Source: Maricaulis salignorans
GTDB lineage: Bacteria; Pseudomonadota; Alphaproteobacteria; Caulobacterales; Maricaulaceae
NCBI RefSeq assembly: GCF_900103475.1
Contig: NZ_FNHG01000002.1
Span: forward strand, 1 to 64,000
Direction of reading: 5' to 3'
Length of the DNA stretch: 64,000 bases
Under the pieces are notes generated by a model. It worked only from the letters and a program-made list of their open reading frames with translations. It was not told where the DNA came from and searched no databases. Of the stretch, positions 52,331 to 60,995 are shown piece by piece (position 1 is the stretch's first letter; each line of letters opens with the position of its first letter). The position numbers and the translations under genes were made by a program.

Positions 52331-52345
52331 TGCTCAATTCGAGCA
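52331..52345. promoter_or_regulatory. NadQ-type operator 3 upstream of nadA
   Basis: TGCTCA-ATT-CGAGCA ends 10 bp before the nadA ATG. Bound protein here would block the leader or the start of transcription directly. It starts 63 bp after operator 2. Confidence 0.75.
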
Positions 52346-52355
52346 AAAGTGAGTG

Positions 52356-53495
52356 ATGATGGAAATTCTCGACTTCACCCAAGGCCGCGACCGCCAGCCC
52401 GGCCATGACAGCTTCACCCCGGCCGCCAGTGATCGCCCCGCCCTGCCCTATACGGCAGAGGTCAAGGCCGCGACGGATCATCTCTATGAGCGCGTGAAAG
52501 ACTTCGTCTCGCCGCTGGAATGGCCGGCCAAGGCGCCGCTGATCCACGCGATCAATGAGCTGAAGAAAGAGAAGAATGCCGTCATCCTGGCGCATAATTA
52601 CATGACCGCCGACATCTTCCATTGCGTCGGTGATCTGATGGGCGACAGCCTGGCCCTGGCCCGCATGGCCGCGACCAGCGATGCCGAGATCATCGTCCAG
52701 GCCGGCGTGCATTTCATGGCCGAGACCGCCAAGATCATGGCGCCGGACAAGACGGTGCTGATCCCCGACACCCGCGCCGGCTGTTCGCTGGCCGCCTCGA
52801 TCACGGGCGAAGACGTGCGCCGGATCCGCGCCGCCTATCCGGGCGTGCCGATCGTCACCTATGTCAACACGTCGGCCGAGGTGAAGGCCGAGTGCGATAT
52901 CTGCTGCACATCCTCGAATGCCGTCCAGGTCGTCGAGAGCCTTGGCTCCGACACCGTCATCCTGTTGCCGGACGAATATCTGGCGAAGAATGTCGCCGCC
53001 CAGACCGATATCCGCATCCTGACCTGGAAAGGCTCGTGCGAAGTGCATGAGCAATTCACCGCCGAGGATGTGCAGGATTTGCGCGACGCCCATCCCGGCA
53101 TCGTCATCATCACCCATCCGGAAAGCCCGCTGGAAGTGGTGCAGGCCGCCGATTTCGCCGGCTCGACCGCGGCGATGGCCGACTGGGCGAAGAAGAGCGG
53201 CGCCAAACAGGCCGTCCTGCTGACCGAATGTTCGATGTCCGACAATGTCGCCATCGACGTTCCGGAAATCGAATTCATCCGCCCGTGCAATCTCTGCCCG
53301 CACATGAAGCGCATCACGCTGGAAAACATCTATGACGCCCTGCGTCTGGAACAGCATGAGGTGATCGTCGACGAGGAGGTGGCGATCCGCGCCCGGGCCT
53401 CGGTCCAGGCCATGCTCGATCTGCCAGCGCCAAAAACTCCCGCGCATTTCGATCCGGCCAAGCCGGAAAAATTCGTCGAGATTGTCTCGGTCTAG
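52356..53495 (+). CDS. nadA: Quinolinate synthase
   Basis: 379 aa from ATG 52356 (GTG 52353 and ATG 52359 are neighbours in the same frame). It condenses iminoaspartate with dihydroxyacetone phosphate to quinolinate, using a 4Fe-4S cluster. Visible features are LAHNYMTADIF, DTRAGCSLA, the cluster-associated Cys residues (AECDICCTSS, RPCNLCPHMKRI), and HPESPLEV. Three palindromic operators precede it. nadB follows after 3 bp. Confidence 0.96.
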   Translation: MMEILDFTQGRDRQPGHDSFTPAASDRPALPYTAEVKAATDHLYERVKDFVSPLEWPAKAPLIHAINELKKEKNAVILAHNYMTADIFHCVGDLMGDSLALARMAATSDAEIIVQAGVHFMAETAKIMAPDKTVLIPDTRAGCSLAASITGEDVRRIRAAYPGVPIVTYVNTSAEVKAECDICCTSSNAVQVVESLGSDTVILLPDEYLAKNVAAQTDIRILTWKGSCEVHEQFTAEDVQDLRDAHPGIVIITHPESPLEVVQAADFAGSTAAMADWAKKSGAKQAVLLTECSMSDNVAIDVPEIEFIRPCNLCPHMKRITLENIYDALRLEQHEVIVDEEVAIRARASVQAMLDLPAPKTPAHFDPAKPEKFVEIVSV

Positions 53496-53498
53496 GCG

Positions 53499-55106
53499 AT
53501 GACCCGCCCCGTCCTCATCATCGGTGCCGGCATTGCCGGACTCTGGGCCGCGCTGAAGCTGGCACCGCGCAAGGTCGTGCTGCTGACCGGATCGCCGCTG
53601 GGTGAAGGCGCGGCCTCGGGCTGGGCCCAGGGCGGGGTGTCTGCGGCGCTGGCCGAGGACGATACGCCGGCCCTGCATGCCCGCGACACGATCGAGGCCG
53701 GCGCAGGTCTGGTCGATGCCGAGGCCGCTCATGCGCTGGCTGCGGGCGCCGCTGAGCAGGTGCGCGAGCTGGCAGCTCTGGGAGCGCCGTTCGAACGCGA
53801 AGGTGACGCTTGGTCCCTTTCCCGCGAAGCGGCCCATTCACGCCACCGCGTTGCCCGGGTGACCGGCGACGGGGCCGGTGCCGCAATCATGCAGACCTTG
53901 ATCGCCGCCGTGCGCGCGGCCGGGCATGTCGAGATCCGTGATGGCTGGTCGGCGGCGGCCTTGATCGCCGGCGAGGATGGCGATTGTGCCGGCGCAATCG
54001 CGCGTTCACCCACGGGCGAAACCCTGGAAATCCAGGCCGATGAGACCATTCTCGCCATGGGCGGGGCGGGTGGCCTGTTCGCACTGACCACAACACCCGC
54101 CGGAGCCCAGGGCCAGGCGATGGCGATGGCCGCGCGCCTCGGTGCCGAAATCCAGGACGCCGAGTTCATCCAGTTTCACCCCACCGCGCTCAATGCCGGG
54201 CTCGACCCGGCCCCCCTGTGCACTGAAGCCCTGCGCGGTGATGGCGCGATCCTGATTGACCGGTCCGGCCACCGCTTCATGAAGGCGATTCACAAGGATG
54301 CCGAACTGGCGCCGCGCGATGTTGTCGCCCGCGCCGTGCATCGTCAAAGCCTCGCTGGCAAACACGCCATGCTCGATTGCCGCTTGGCGATTGGTGCCGC
54401 CTTCCCGTCCCGTTTCCCCGCCGTCTTCGCCGCCTGCCAGCAAGCCGGCATTGATCCGCGGATCGAGCCCATCCCGGTCGCGCCGACAGCGCATTACCAT
54501 ATGGGCGGGGTTGCGACCGATATTGACGGGCGAACATCCGTCGCCGGCCTGTGGGCCATTGGCGAATGTGCCTCGAGCGGACTGCATGGTGCCAATCGGC
54601 TCGCTTCCAATTCACTCGCTGAGGGGTTGGTGAGTGCCGCACGGGTGGCGCAGGTGCTTCTTCTTCCCCCGTTCACGGGGGAAGTGGCGCGGGCAAAGCC
54701 CGGGTCGATGGGGGCTGCCCCCGCCGGCAGTGCCCCCTCCGTCCGCTGCGCGGACACCTCCCCCGTGAACGGGGGAGGAAACTTGCCGCCCGCCCTTCCA
54801 CTGCTCGCCCTGACCCGTCTGCGTCAGGCAATGAGCCGCCATTGCGGCGTCGAGCGTTCGGGTGCGGGATTGACCGAACTCGGCGGTTTGATCGAAGCCA
54901 TGATCATCCGCCATGGCGAGGCCGATGCGCTGATCGCGGCGCGCTTCATCGTCGAAGGCGCGCTGGCGCGCACGGAAAGCCGCGGCGGCCATTTCCGCAC
55001 CGACTTCCCGCAGACCGATGCCATCGCCCGCCACACCCGCCTGTCGCTCGCCGATCTGGCGCGCCCATCCCGCCCTGCCCTGGCCCATACCGCGCCTGCC
55101 GAATAG
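53499..55106 (+). CDS. nadB: L-aspartate oxidase, carrying an in-frame repeat insertion
   Basis: 535 aa, longer than most NadB (about 500-520). The FAD motif IIGAGIAGLWAALKL, the GWAQGGVSAAL region, HPTALNAGLDP, and the catalytic region GLHGANRLASNSLAEG are present. It oxidises L-aspartate to iminoaspartate for NadA. After EGLVSAARVAQVL there is an anomalous stretch, LPPFTGEVARAKPG to TSPVNGGGN, encoded by a palindromic element (54663-54779). Normal sequence resumes with LTRLRQAMSRHCGVERSG, so the frame is kept and the protein is probably active. Confidence 0.94.
   Translation: MTRPVLIIGAGIAGLWAALKLAPRKVVLLTGSPLGEGAASGWAQGGVSAALAEDDTPALHARDTIEAGAGLVDAEAAHALAAGAAEQVRELAALGAPFEREGDAWSLSREAAHSRHRVARVTGDGAGAAIMQTLIAAVRAAGHVEIRDGWSAAALIAGEDGDCAGAIARSPTGETLEIQADETILAMGGAGGLFALTTTPAGAQGQAMAMAARLGAEIQDAEFIQFHPTALNAGLDPAPLCTEALRGDGAILIDRSGHRFMKAIHKDAELAPRDVVARAVHRQSLAGKHAMLDCRLAIGAAFPSRFPAVFAACQQAGIDPRIEPIPVAPTAHYHMGGVATDIDGRTSVAGLWAIGECASSGLHGANRLASNSLAEGLVSAARVAQVLLLPPFTGEVARAKPGSMGAAPAGSAPSVRCADTSPVNGGGNLPPALPLLALTRLRQAMSRHCGVERSGAGLTELGGLIEAMIIRHGEADALIAARFIVEGALARTESRGGHFRTDFPQTDAIARHTRLSLADLARPSRPALAHTAPAE
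54663..54779. repeat. Palindromic repetitive element inserted in frame within nadB
   Basis: The terminal motifs TCCCCCGTTCACGGGGGA (54665-54682) and TCCCCCGTGAACGGGGGA (54759-54776) are reverse complements of each other. Inside lie smaller hairpins: CGGGC/GCCCG (54690-54702), GGGGG/CCCCC (near 54710) and GTCCG/CGGAC (54741-54755). The same type of CCCCCGT-GAACGGGGG motif is a common intergenic dispersed repeat in alphaproteobacteria. It contributes about 40 codons with no stop. Confidence 0.85.
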
Positions 55107-55114
55107 GACACGCC

Positions 55115-55963
55115 ATGCCCGTCTCGCCCCTGCCCGATTTCATCGTCAAGGATGCCGTCACCCGCGCTTTGGCCGAAGACCAGGGCGGTCGCGGCGACCT
55201 GACCTCGCTGGCCTGTATCCCGGCCGGGCAAGAGGCGAAATTCTATTTCAAGGCCCGCGATGGCGGCGTGCTGTGCGGCCTGCAAGCGGGCATCGAGGCG
55301 ATCTGGCAAATGGATCCCGACGCCATGATCAAATGCCATATGGCGGACGGCGATGGGCTCAGCCCCGGCGATATCATCGCCACCGTCAATGGCCAGGCCC
55401 GCGCCCTGCTGGCGGCGGAACGCATCGCGCTCAATTTCATGGGCCGGATGAGCGGCATCGCGACCTTCACCCGCCGCTATGTCGACGCCGTCTCGGGCAC
55501 CAAGGCCCGCATCGCCCACACCCGCAAGACCACGCCGGGCCTGCGCGCCTTCGAACTCCAGGCCGTCCAGGCCGGCGGCGGCGCCATGCACCGTTTCGGG
55601 CTCGATGACGCCATTCTGATCAAGGATAATCACGTCGCCGTCTGCGGCGGCGTCGGCGCTGCCGTGCGCGCCGCGCGCCAGCATGCCGGCCACATGACCC
55701 GCATCGCCGTCGAGGTCGACCGGCTGGATCAACTCGCCGAAGCGATCGAGGCCGGCGCCGAAAGCGTGCTGCTCGACAATTTCTCGCTGGACGATCTCAA
55801 GGCTGCCGTCGCCCGGGCGGGCGGCCAGGTGACACTGGAAGCCTCGGGCGGGGTCAATCTCGACACGGTGGGCGCCATAGCGGCGACTGGGGTCGATGTG
55901 ATCTCGGTCGGCGCGCTGACGCATTCGGCCCCGAATTTCGATATCGGGCTTGACTGGGACTGA
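55115..55963 (+). CDS. nadC: Quinolinate phosphoribosyltransferase (nicotinate-nucleotide diphosphorylase)
   Basis: 282 aa from ATG 55115, 8 bp after nadB. It converts quinolinate and PRPP to nicotinate mononucleotide, completing the de novo route. Family motifs are EDQGGRGDLTS near the N-terminus, AHTRKTTPGLRAFE (substrate Arg and Lys), DDAILIKDNHV, and EASGGVNLDTV. The nadABC order and spacing show a single operon under the upstream palindromes. Confidence 0.95.
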   Translation: MPVSPLPDFIVKDAVTRALAEDQGGRGDLTSLACIPAGQEAKFYFKARDGGVLCGLQAGIEAIWQMDPDAMIKCHMADGDGLSPGDIIATVNGQARALLAAERIALNFMGRMSGIATFTRRYVDAVSGTKARIAHTRKTTPGLRAFELQAVQAGGGAMHRFGLDDAILIKDNHVAVCGGVGAAVRAARQHAGHMTRIAVEVDRLDQLAEAIEAGAESVLLDNFSLDDLKAAVARAGGQVTLEASGGVNLDTVGAIAATGVDVISVGALTHSAPNFDIGLDWD

Positions 55964-56004
55964 TCCCGGACCGACACGAGCTCTATCCAGGGAGGACTAT
56001 CAGC

Positions 56005-56397
56005 ATGTTCAATCACATCATGGTCGGTGCCAGCGACATCGAAAAATCAAAGACATTCTATGACGCTCTGCTCGCCACGCTGGGCGTCGGCGAAGCCATG
56101 CGCAATGTCGCCGCGACCGGTCATGTCCGCTATTTCTACCGCCATGACGGCAATACATTCGGCATCACCGAGCCGATCAATGACGAGCCGGCCAGCTTCG
56201 CCAATGGCGCCACGATCGGTTTCAAGTGTGACAGTCCCGAACAGGTGAAGACCTTCCACGATGTCGGAATCGCCCATGGCGGCACCTCGATCGAGGACGC
56301 ACCGGGCCCGCGCACCGGCGCCATGGGCACGATGCACCTGTCCTATGTCCGTGATCCGGACGGCCACAAGCTGTGTGCGCTTTATCGCGAGAAATAG
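56005..56397 (+). CDS. VOC (glyoxalase-like) family protein
   Basis: 130 aa from ATG 56005 (SD GGAGGA). The fold starts with HIMVGASDIEKSKTFYDALL and ends with SYVRDPDGHKLCALY, with GTMHLSYVRD supplying a likely metal-site strand. Members include glyoxalase I, lactoylglutathione lyase relatives and dioxygenases. It lies 41 bp after nadC but has its own ribosome binding site; a link to NAD metabolism is not evident. Confidence 0.85.
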   Translation: MFNHIMVGASDIEKSKTFYDALLATLGVGEAMRNVAATGHVRYFYRHDGNTFGITEPINDEPASFANGATIGFKCDSPEQVKTFHDVGIAHGGTSIEDAPGPRTGAMGTMHLSYVRDPDGHKLCALYREK

Positions 56398-56407
56398 GGC
56401 GGAGGCG

Positions 56408-57013
56408 CTAGCGGGGGGAGATCTGCCCGGCGGGGCGCCCCTCATCCGGCTTCAGTAGATTGAAATTCAGAACATAGCCGGCCAGCACGATCAGATAACC
56501 GATGACGTTGAACCATTGCGTGCCGACGACGATGACCAGGGTCCCGAAAATGACGAGGATGGTCCCGGTCCGTGAGGCGCGGAAATAGGACAGGCTGGGC
56601 AGCAACAGGCCGAGATTGAAGATCGTGTTGGGGCCGAACACCATGAAGGGCTCCCAGATGACGGTCGTGGCGATCAGATGGCTGGCCAGGGCCTGTTTCA
56701 GCCCGGCATCGGTGATGCTCCAGAAGATGAAATCAATCACACACATGCCGATCACGAAGCCGATCCCGGCGAGCAATAGGGGAATGCCCATCAGGTGAAT
56801 ATTCTGCCTCGGCAGACGCCCGGCAAAAGGGATCAGAAACAATACGCCGACAATCAACAGCCAGTGCGCGTAATCGATCGGTGCCTGCTGCTCGGTGAAA
56901 CCCGGGCCGAGATTGATCAGGACTTGCCCGGTCACGTAGATCACCAGTCCGGCGATAAACAGGATTCTGTCGATACGTTCGGGAAAGCGGGCTTCATCAG
57001 ACTGCAGGATCAT
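56408..57013 (-). CDS. Hypothetical multi-pass membrane protein
   Basis: 201 aa from ATG 57013. About six helices: ILFIAGLVIYVTGQVLINLG, HWLLIVGVLFLIPFAG, IHLMGIPLLLAGIGFVIGM, WEPFMVFGPNTIFNLGLLLP, TILVIFGTLVIVVG and FNVIGYLIVLAGYVLN. No family recognised. The upstream frame is Arg/Gly-rich and lacks similarity. It is convergent with the VOC gene. Confidence 0.7.
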   Translation of the reverse strand: MILQSDEARFPERIDRILFIAGLVIYVTGQVLINLGPGFTEQQAPIDYAHWLLIVGVLFLIPFAGRLPRQNIHLMGIPLLLAGIGFVIGMCVIDFIFWSITDAGLKQALASHLIATTVIWEPFMVFGPNTIFNLGLLLPSLSYFRASRTGTILVIFGTLVIVVGTQWFNVIGYLIVLAGYVLNFNLLKPDEGRPAGQISPR

Positions 57014-57066
57014 GCCTTCAGGACCTTTCCGGGCATCATTGGCAGGCAGCACACACGGCGCCCCCC

Positions 57067-57621
57067 CTATTTCGCCAGCGCCACCTTGCCCGCCTCGCCC
57101 TTCGCCGCGATCTCTTCCGGCGTCAGGCCGCAAAGCTCGTGCGGGAAGACGAGCCAGTCATCGGTCTCGTGCAGGAAGAAGTCCGGCTTCAGCTCGGTCT
57201 TGTTGCGGACGGGCTTGAAATACACGGTCGCGATCTTCGCCTCTGCGGGAAAATTCTTGCGGCATTTGGCGCGCAAGACCTTGAGCAGGGCCTCGATCGA
57301 ACGGCCTGAATCGAACACATCATCGACGATCAGCAGCCGGTCATCGGCATTGAGCGTGTCGACCAGATAGCTCTCGCCAAACACCCGCACCTCGGCCTGC
57401 TGGCCAATGCCGGTATAGGAGGCCGTGCGGATGGCGATATGGTCGGTCGAGAGGCCGCGATATTCGAGATATTCCTGCACCGCAATGCCCACCGGCGCGC
57501 CGCCGCGCCAGACGCCGACAATATGGGTGGGCTTGAAACCGCTCTCATGGATCAGCCGCGCGAGGCGAAAACTGTCGGCGAGAAGATGGTTTGCGTTGAG
57601 ATAGGTTTTGAAAGTGGCCAT
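57067..57621 (-). CDS. Phosphoribosyltransferase (COG2236/XPRT-like)
   Basis: 184 aa from ATG 57621. The PRPP-binding loop is LLIVDDVFDSGRSIEALLK, and an N-terminal GVWRGGAPVGIAVQEYLEYR resembles nucleoside/xanthine phosphoribosyltransferases of COG2236. Substrate is probably hypoxanthine or xanthine. It is alone in its direction, with the membrane protein gene 53 bp downstream. Confidence 0.88.
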   Translation of the reverse strand: MATFKTYLNANHLLADSFRLARLIHESGFKPTHIVGVWRGGAPVGIAVQEYLEYRGLSTDHIAIRTASYTGIGQQAEVRVFGESYLVDTLNADDRLLIVDDVFDSGRSIEALLKVLRAKCRKNFPAEAKIATVYFKPVRNKTELKPDFFLHETDDWLVFPHELCGLTPEEIAAKGEAGKVALAK

Positions 57622-57742
57622 GCCGGATGCTGGCGTGATTTGGGGGTGAGGCTCAAGCGATGATGCGCCGCTGACAGCTGACACCTCGCCAAAACCGCGC
57701 GGGGCGGTAATGATACTCGCCACAGTTTCAGGAGCTTTCGCC

Positions 57743-58753
57743 ATGCACAAATCCGCCGATTGTCCCCGGGGCCGCATCGTCCAGCACTGGATCGACAGCA
57801 AGGCCGTCGCCAACAACATGCTCGGCGATCCGACGCTGCGGCGGGTGGATGTCTATATCCCGGCCGGACATGACGGTTCCGGCCTGCCCTTGCTGGTCGA
57901 TGTCGTCGGCTTTACCGGCGGCGGGCCCTACCACACGGCCTGGAAGAATTTCGGCGAGAATGTCCCTGAGCGCGCCGACCGGCTGATCGCCTCGGGCGAG
58001 ATGGCGCCCTGCATCATCGCCTTCCCCGATTGCTTTACCCGGCTGGGCGGCAATCAATATGTCAACTCGATCGCGATGGGCAATTGGGATGATTTCCTGA
58101 CGCAGGAAGTGCTCGGCTTTGTCGAGGGCGAATATGGCTGCGGCGGGGCTGGCAAGCGCGGCCTGTTCGGCAAGAGTTCGGGCGGTTATGGCGCCATGAT
58201 GCATGCGCTGATGCATCCCGATATCTGGTCCGCGGCGGCGAGCCATTCCGGCGATGTCGGCTTTGACCTGATGTTCGCCACCGATTTTGCTCACACGCTG
58301 CGCCGGATCGCCAAGCATGGCGGCACGATCGAGAGCTTCATGGCCGCCTTCGAGTCCAGCCTCAAGCCGGCCGGCGATGATATCCACGCGCTGATGATCC
58401 TGGCGATGGCCGCGACCTATGACCCCGACCCGAACGCCTACCTCGGCATCCGCCTGCCCGTGACAATGGACACTTGCGAGCTGGACCCGGTGGCCTGGGA
58501 GCGCTGGAAGAAATGGGATCCGCTGGAGCTCGTCGAGACACGTGGGGAGGGCCTCAAATCAATGAAGGCGCTGTATATCGATTGCGGCGATATCGATCAG
58601 TATAACCTGGTCTATGGCGCCCGGCGAATGACCAAGCGGCTGACTGAAATGGGGATCAAACACGTCTATCAGGAATTCCCCGATGATCACTCATCGGTCG
58701 ATTACCGCATGGATGTTTCCCTGCCGATCCTGTCGAAAGCCCTCTGCGACTAG
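57743..58753 (+). CDS. Alpha/beta-hydrolase, enterochelin esterase-like
   Basis: 336 aa from ATG 57743 (SD AGGAG). The nucleophile motif is GKSSGGYGAMMHALMH (Ser about 146-150), and a likely catalytic His lies in DDHSSVDYR near the C-terminus. Sequence around LLVDVVGFTGGGPYHTAWK is typical of the esterase D/enterochelin esterase group. Cytosolic, no signal peptide. Substrate unknown. The stop overlaps the end of the convergent membrane-protein gene by 4 bp. Confidence 0.85.
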   Translation: MHKSADCPRGRIVQHWIDSKAVANNMLGDPTLRRVDVYIPAGHDGSGLPLLVDVVGFTGGGPYHTAWKNFGENVPERADRLIASGEMAPCIIAFPDCFTRLGGNQYVNSIAMGNWDDFLTQEVLGFVEGEYGCGGAGKRGLFGKSSGGYGAMMHALMHPDIWSAAASHSGDVGFDLMFATDFAHTLRRIAKHGGTIESFMAAFESSLKPAGDDIHALMILAMAATYDPDPNAYLGIRLPVTMDTCELDPVAWERWKKWDPLELVETRGEGLKSMKALYIDCGDIDQYNLVYGARRMTKRLTEMGIKHVYQEFPDDHSSVDYRMDVSLPILSKALCD

Positions 58754-59400
58754 GTGCGGACAAGTTTCTCGCGTCCGCCGCCCGTCATCGACCGCCAGGC
58801 CGACCCGAAACTGGTCGCGAAGACCACGATCAGGGCGCGGGCGATGATGGTGAAGAAGAGCAGCAGGATCTTGTCGTCGGAGACGACAAAGCGCACGCCT
58901 GACCGCCAGCGGCCGCCAATGGGCAGGTGCGCCAGCTGATCCTCGACCCAGTCGGCGGCGTTGAGCATCTGGTGCAGCCCGGCCTCCCAGAACAGGGCAA
59001 TGGCGGAGAGCATCAGGATCGCGATCACGAAGGCGAGGAACAGGGTGGCGATGGTCGAGCCGATCTGGGCGATAATCCCGTCTTCTGCGATCTTGATCGT
59101 CGGTTGCGGCAGGACAGCGGTAAAGATACGGCCAACCAGCGCCAGCAGAACACGGGCGATAATGGTGAAGATCAGCAGGACAAGCTTGTCATCGCTGGCA
59201 TAGATGCGGACCAGGTTATTGATCTTCTCCGGCAGCGGAATTGCGGCGACTCCGTCCTCGAGCAGGTCGGCACCATCCTGAACCCAGGAGAACCAGTCGG
59301 GCAGGTAGAACCAGAGCGCGGCCAGCATGATCATGGCCAGGATCATCGACACGAAAAGTGTCGCCGAGATTTTCCACAAACGCATTGCCAGCATGGTCAT
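58750..59400 (-). CDS. Hypothetical membrane protein with internal duplication
   Basis: 216 aa from ATG 59400 (GGGGGAA upstream). Two similar halves are visible: SDDKLVLLIFTIIARVLLALV (from residue 69) and SDDKILLLFFTIIARALIVVF (from 174) are offset by exactly 105 residues. Each is preceded by a hydrophobic helix and an acidic stretch (DGADLLEDGVAAIPLPE and AADWVEDQLAHLPIGG). About four helices in all. No family recognised. The two halves suggest an ancient tandem duplication. Confidence 0.7.
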   Translation of the reverse strand: MTMLAMRLWKISATLFVSMILAMIMLAALWFYLPDWFSWVQDGADLLEDGVAAIPLPEKINNLVRIYASDDKLVLLIFTIIARVLLALVGRIFTAVLPQPTIKIAEDGIIAQIGSTIATLFLAFVIAILMLSAIALFWEAGLHQMLNAADWVEDQLAHLPIGGRWRSGVRFVVSDDKILLLFFTIIARALIVVFATSFGSAWRSMTGGGREKLVRT

Positions 59401-59516
59401 TTCCCCCGGACGCCGCCCGATCGCTCGTCTCAAGCCGTTCAGTCTAGGGTGCAATTGCGACAAGGTCTTGGCAAGACACGCCACAGGGGAAATCCATCCG
59501 GACCGGAATCCAGAAA

Positions 59517-59545
59517 GGGCGGCACCGAAGCGCCGCCCTTCTCGT
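59517..59545 (-). terminator. Terminator of the small secreted protein gene
   Basis: GGGCGGC (59517-59523) pairs with GCCGCCC (59532-59538). On the minus strand a short T stretch (TTTCTGG) follows, about 50 bases after the stop at 59587. Confidence 0.7.
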
Positions 59546-59586
59546 CTGATCACATCGAATGCGTGTCAGAATTGATCCGGCCGGCT

Positions 59587-59931
59587 CTATTCGGCGGCCA
59601 GGATCTCGACGGTAATCACCGCGCCATCGGTCGCCCAGCCTTCGGTTGTCCAGCTATCGCCCACGGCAAGATCCGGATTCCAAGGGCCGCAGCTTTCCTG
59701 CACGCCGGTCTCGGTCGCCGCCGAAATGCACAATTGCTCACCCAGCGACCAGCTGCCGGTCACGCCGCGCGTGTCGGAATAGCTGCCGTCTTCGGAAAAT
59801 GTCGCATCGAAACTGGCATCGCCGCCGGTCACGCGAACGGTATGGCCATAGGCATTGGACATATCACCGTCCGCGAAAGCGGCACCGGTCAGCGCCAGCA
59901 GCGCTGTTGCTGCCATCATCATCGTCTTCAT
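59587..59931 (-). CDS. Hypothetical secreted protein
   Basis: 114 aa. A signal peptide (about 1-20, ending AFA) is followed by a beta-rich, acidic mature domain with DASFDATFSEDGSYSDTRGV, WSLGEQLCISAATETGVQESCG. Two Cys probably form a disulfide. No family recognised. Periplasmic or secreted by inference. A terminator follows. Confidence 0.7.
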   Translation of the reverse strand: MKTMMMAATALLALTGAAFADGDMSNAYGHTVRVTGGDASFDATFSEDGSYSDTRGVTGSWSLGEQLCISAATETGVQESCGPWNPDLAVGDSWTTEGWATDGAVITVEILAAE

Positions 59932-60048
59932 AGAGATTTCCCCGTTTCATGATCCAGAATGGATCGGCGCCCCCGCGCGTGGACGCAGACTAGGGAATTC
60001 CCGTCTCAAGGGAAACAAGAATCGGCAAGGACGGGAAACCGGGGCCGG

Positions 60049-60528
60049 TCAGTCGATGTCGGAAAGCTCCACCGCTGCGCCCCCGTCGGGAACCTCAACG
60101 ATCTGGACCCAGTATTCACCGATCGAATTGACAACACGCATCAGGCGGTCGAGCGAGACCGGTTTGACGATATAGGAGGAGGCTCCCAGGCCATAGCTCG
60201 AGAGAATATCATCCTCATTCTTGGAGGTGGTCAGCACGATGACCGGGATGTGGCGCAGTTCAGCGCTCGCCTTGATTTCCTCAAGCGCTTCACGGCCATC
60301 CTTCAGCGGCATATTCAGATCGAGCAGAATAATGCCCGGCAGCGGCTGGTCAGTCAGGGCCGCATAAGGCCCCTTGCGATTGAGGTAATCGACAAGCTGT
60401 TCGCCGTTCTCGAGGAACTCGACCGGATTGCGCAACCGGACCTCGTCGCAGGCCTCCTTGAACAACATGCGGTCATCGGGATCGTCATCCACCATAAGGA
60501 ATGTGAATAGGCGGTCGGCATTGCTCAT
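60049..60528 (-). CDS. Single-domain response regulator (Rcp1/CheY-like)
   Basis: 159 aa from ATG 60528. The acidic pocket VDDDPDDR, the phospho-acceptor Asp 70 (IILLDLNMPLKDG), the Thr of LTTSKNEDD and the Lys of YIVKPVS are all in place. No output domain follows, so it acts by protein contact, as Rcp1 does for bacteriophytochrome-type kinases. The HisKA-type PAS kinase upstream is the likely partner. Confidence 0.92.
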   Translation of the reverse strand: MSNADRLFTFLMVDDDPDDRMLFKEACDEVRLRNPVEFLENGEQLVDYLNRKGPYAALTDQPLPGIILLDLNMPLKDGREALEEIKASAELRHIPVIVLTTSKNEDDILSSYGLGASSYIVKPVSLDRLMRVVNSIGEYWVQIVEVPDGGAAVELSDID

Positions 60529-60995
60529 CTTGAAAAGCCTCATCGCGGCCACCGCGCGATCGCGGCTGTTCCATGCGGGCAGTTTCTCGCGTCACTGACG
60601 CAAGATCAAGGCGAATACCATGCGCGAACCTGTATCGGTCGCACACGCATGACCGGTATCACGGCGGCGCTTGCGGCCGGGCAGCCGTCGCCGGGCGGTC
60701 ACGGCGCGCAGCATGATCAGAGCAGGGCGTGCCGGTCACGGCTCGCCCCGCCCGTCGCCAAACCTGAAAAACCACTCTAACCCATTGACGTAGGAACCTT
60801 TTTTCAAACCTCCCGCCGCACACCATCCGGCGCACCGCCCCCAGGATCGCGGCCCGCCGGCGCCGGGCGCCGCGATCAGTTGACGCCTTGACCCGGCAGA
60901 CGCGCGCCGTAAACAACAACTGTAAATTGTTTGACGCAACGACAGTGCAGCATCGACCAGGCGCTGGATCGCCGGTCTGGGGCCGCCGCCGCTGG
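60529..60995. other. 467-bp gap between the kinase and the regulator, with one strong hairpin
   Basis: No convincing gene is seen. The gap contains the inverted repeat at 60845-60877, a T-rich patch with GGTTCC/GGAACC near 60790, an AT-rich stretch near 60905-60935, and GC-rich arms. The regulator promoter must lie here, but no clear consensus was found. Confidence 0.5.
60845..60877 (-). terminator. Inverted repeat downstream of the histidine kinase gene
   Basis: GATCGCGGC (60845-60853) and GCCGCGATC (60869-60877) are exact reverse complements, with a GC-rich interior that can pair further. It lies 119 bp after the kinase stop and lacks a T-run, so its role as a terminator is only probable. 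Confidence 0.5.

Noticed and set aside
52293-53837. Minus-strand frame opposite nadA (514 codons)
   Set aside because: Antisense to nadA and nadB, which have strong motifs; no domain seen in the shadow.
60529-60995. Promoter of the general stress sigma factor (EcfG) type in the kinase-regulator gap
   Set aside because: A GGAAC element is present near 60789 but no matching CGTT lies at the required distance and no gene follows on that strand.
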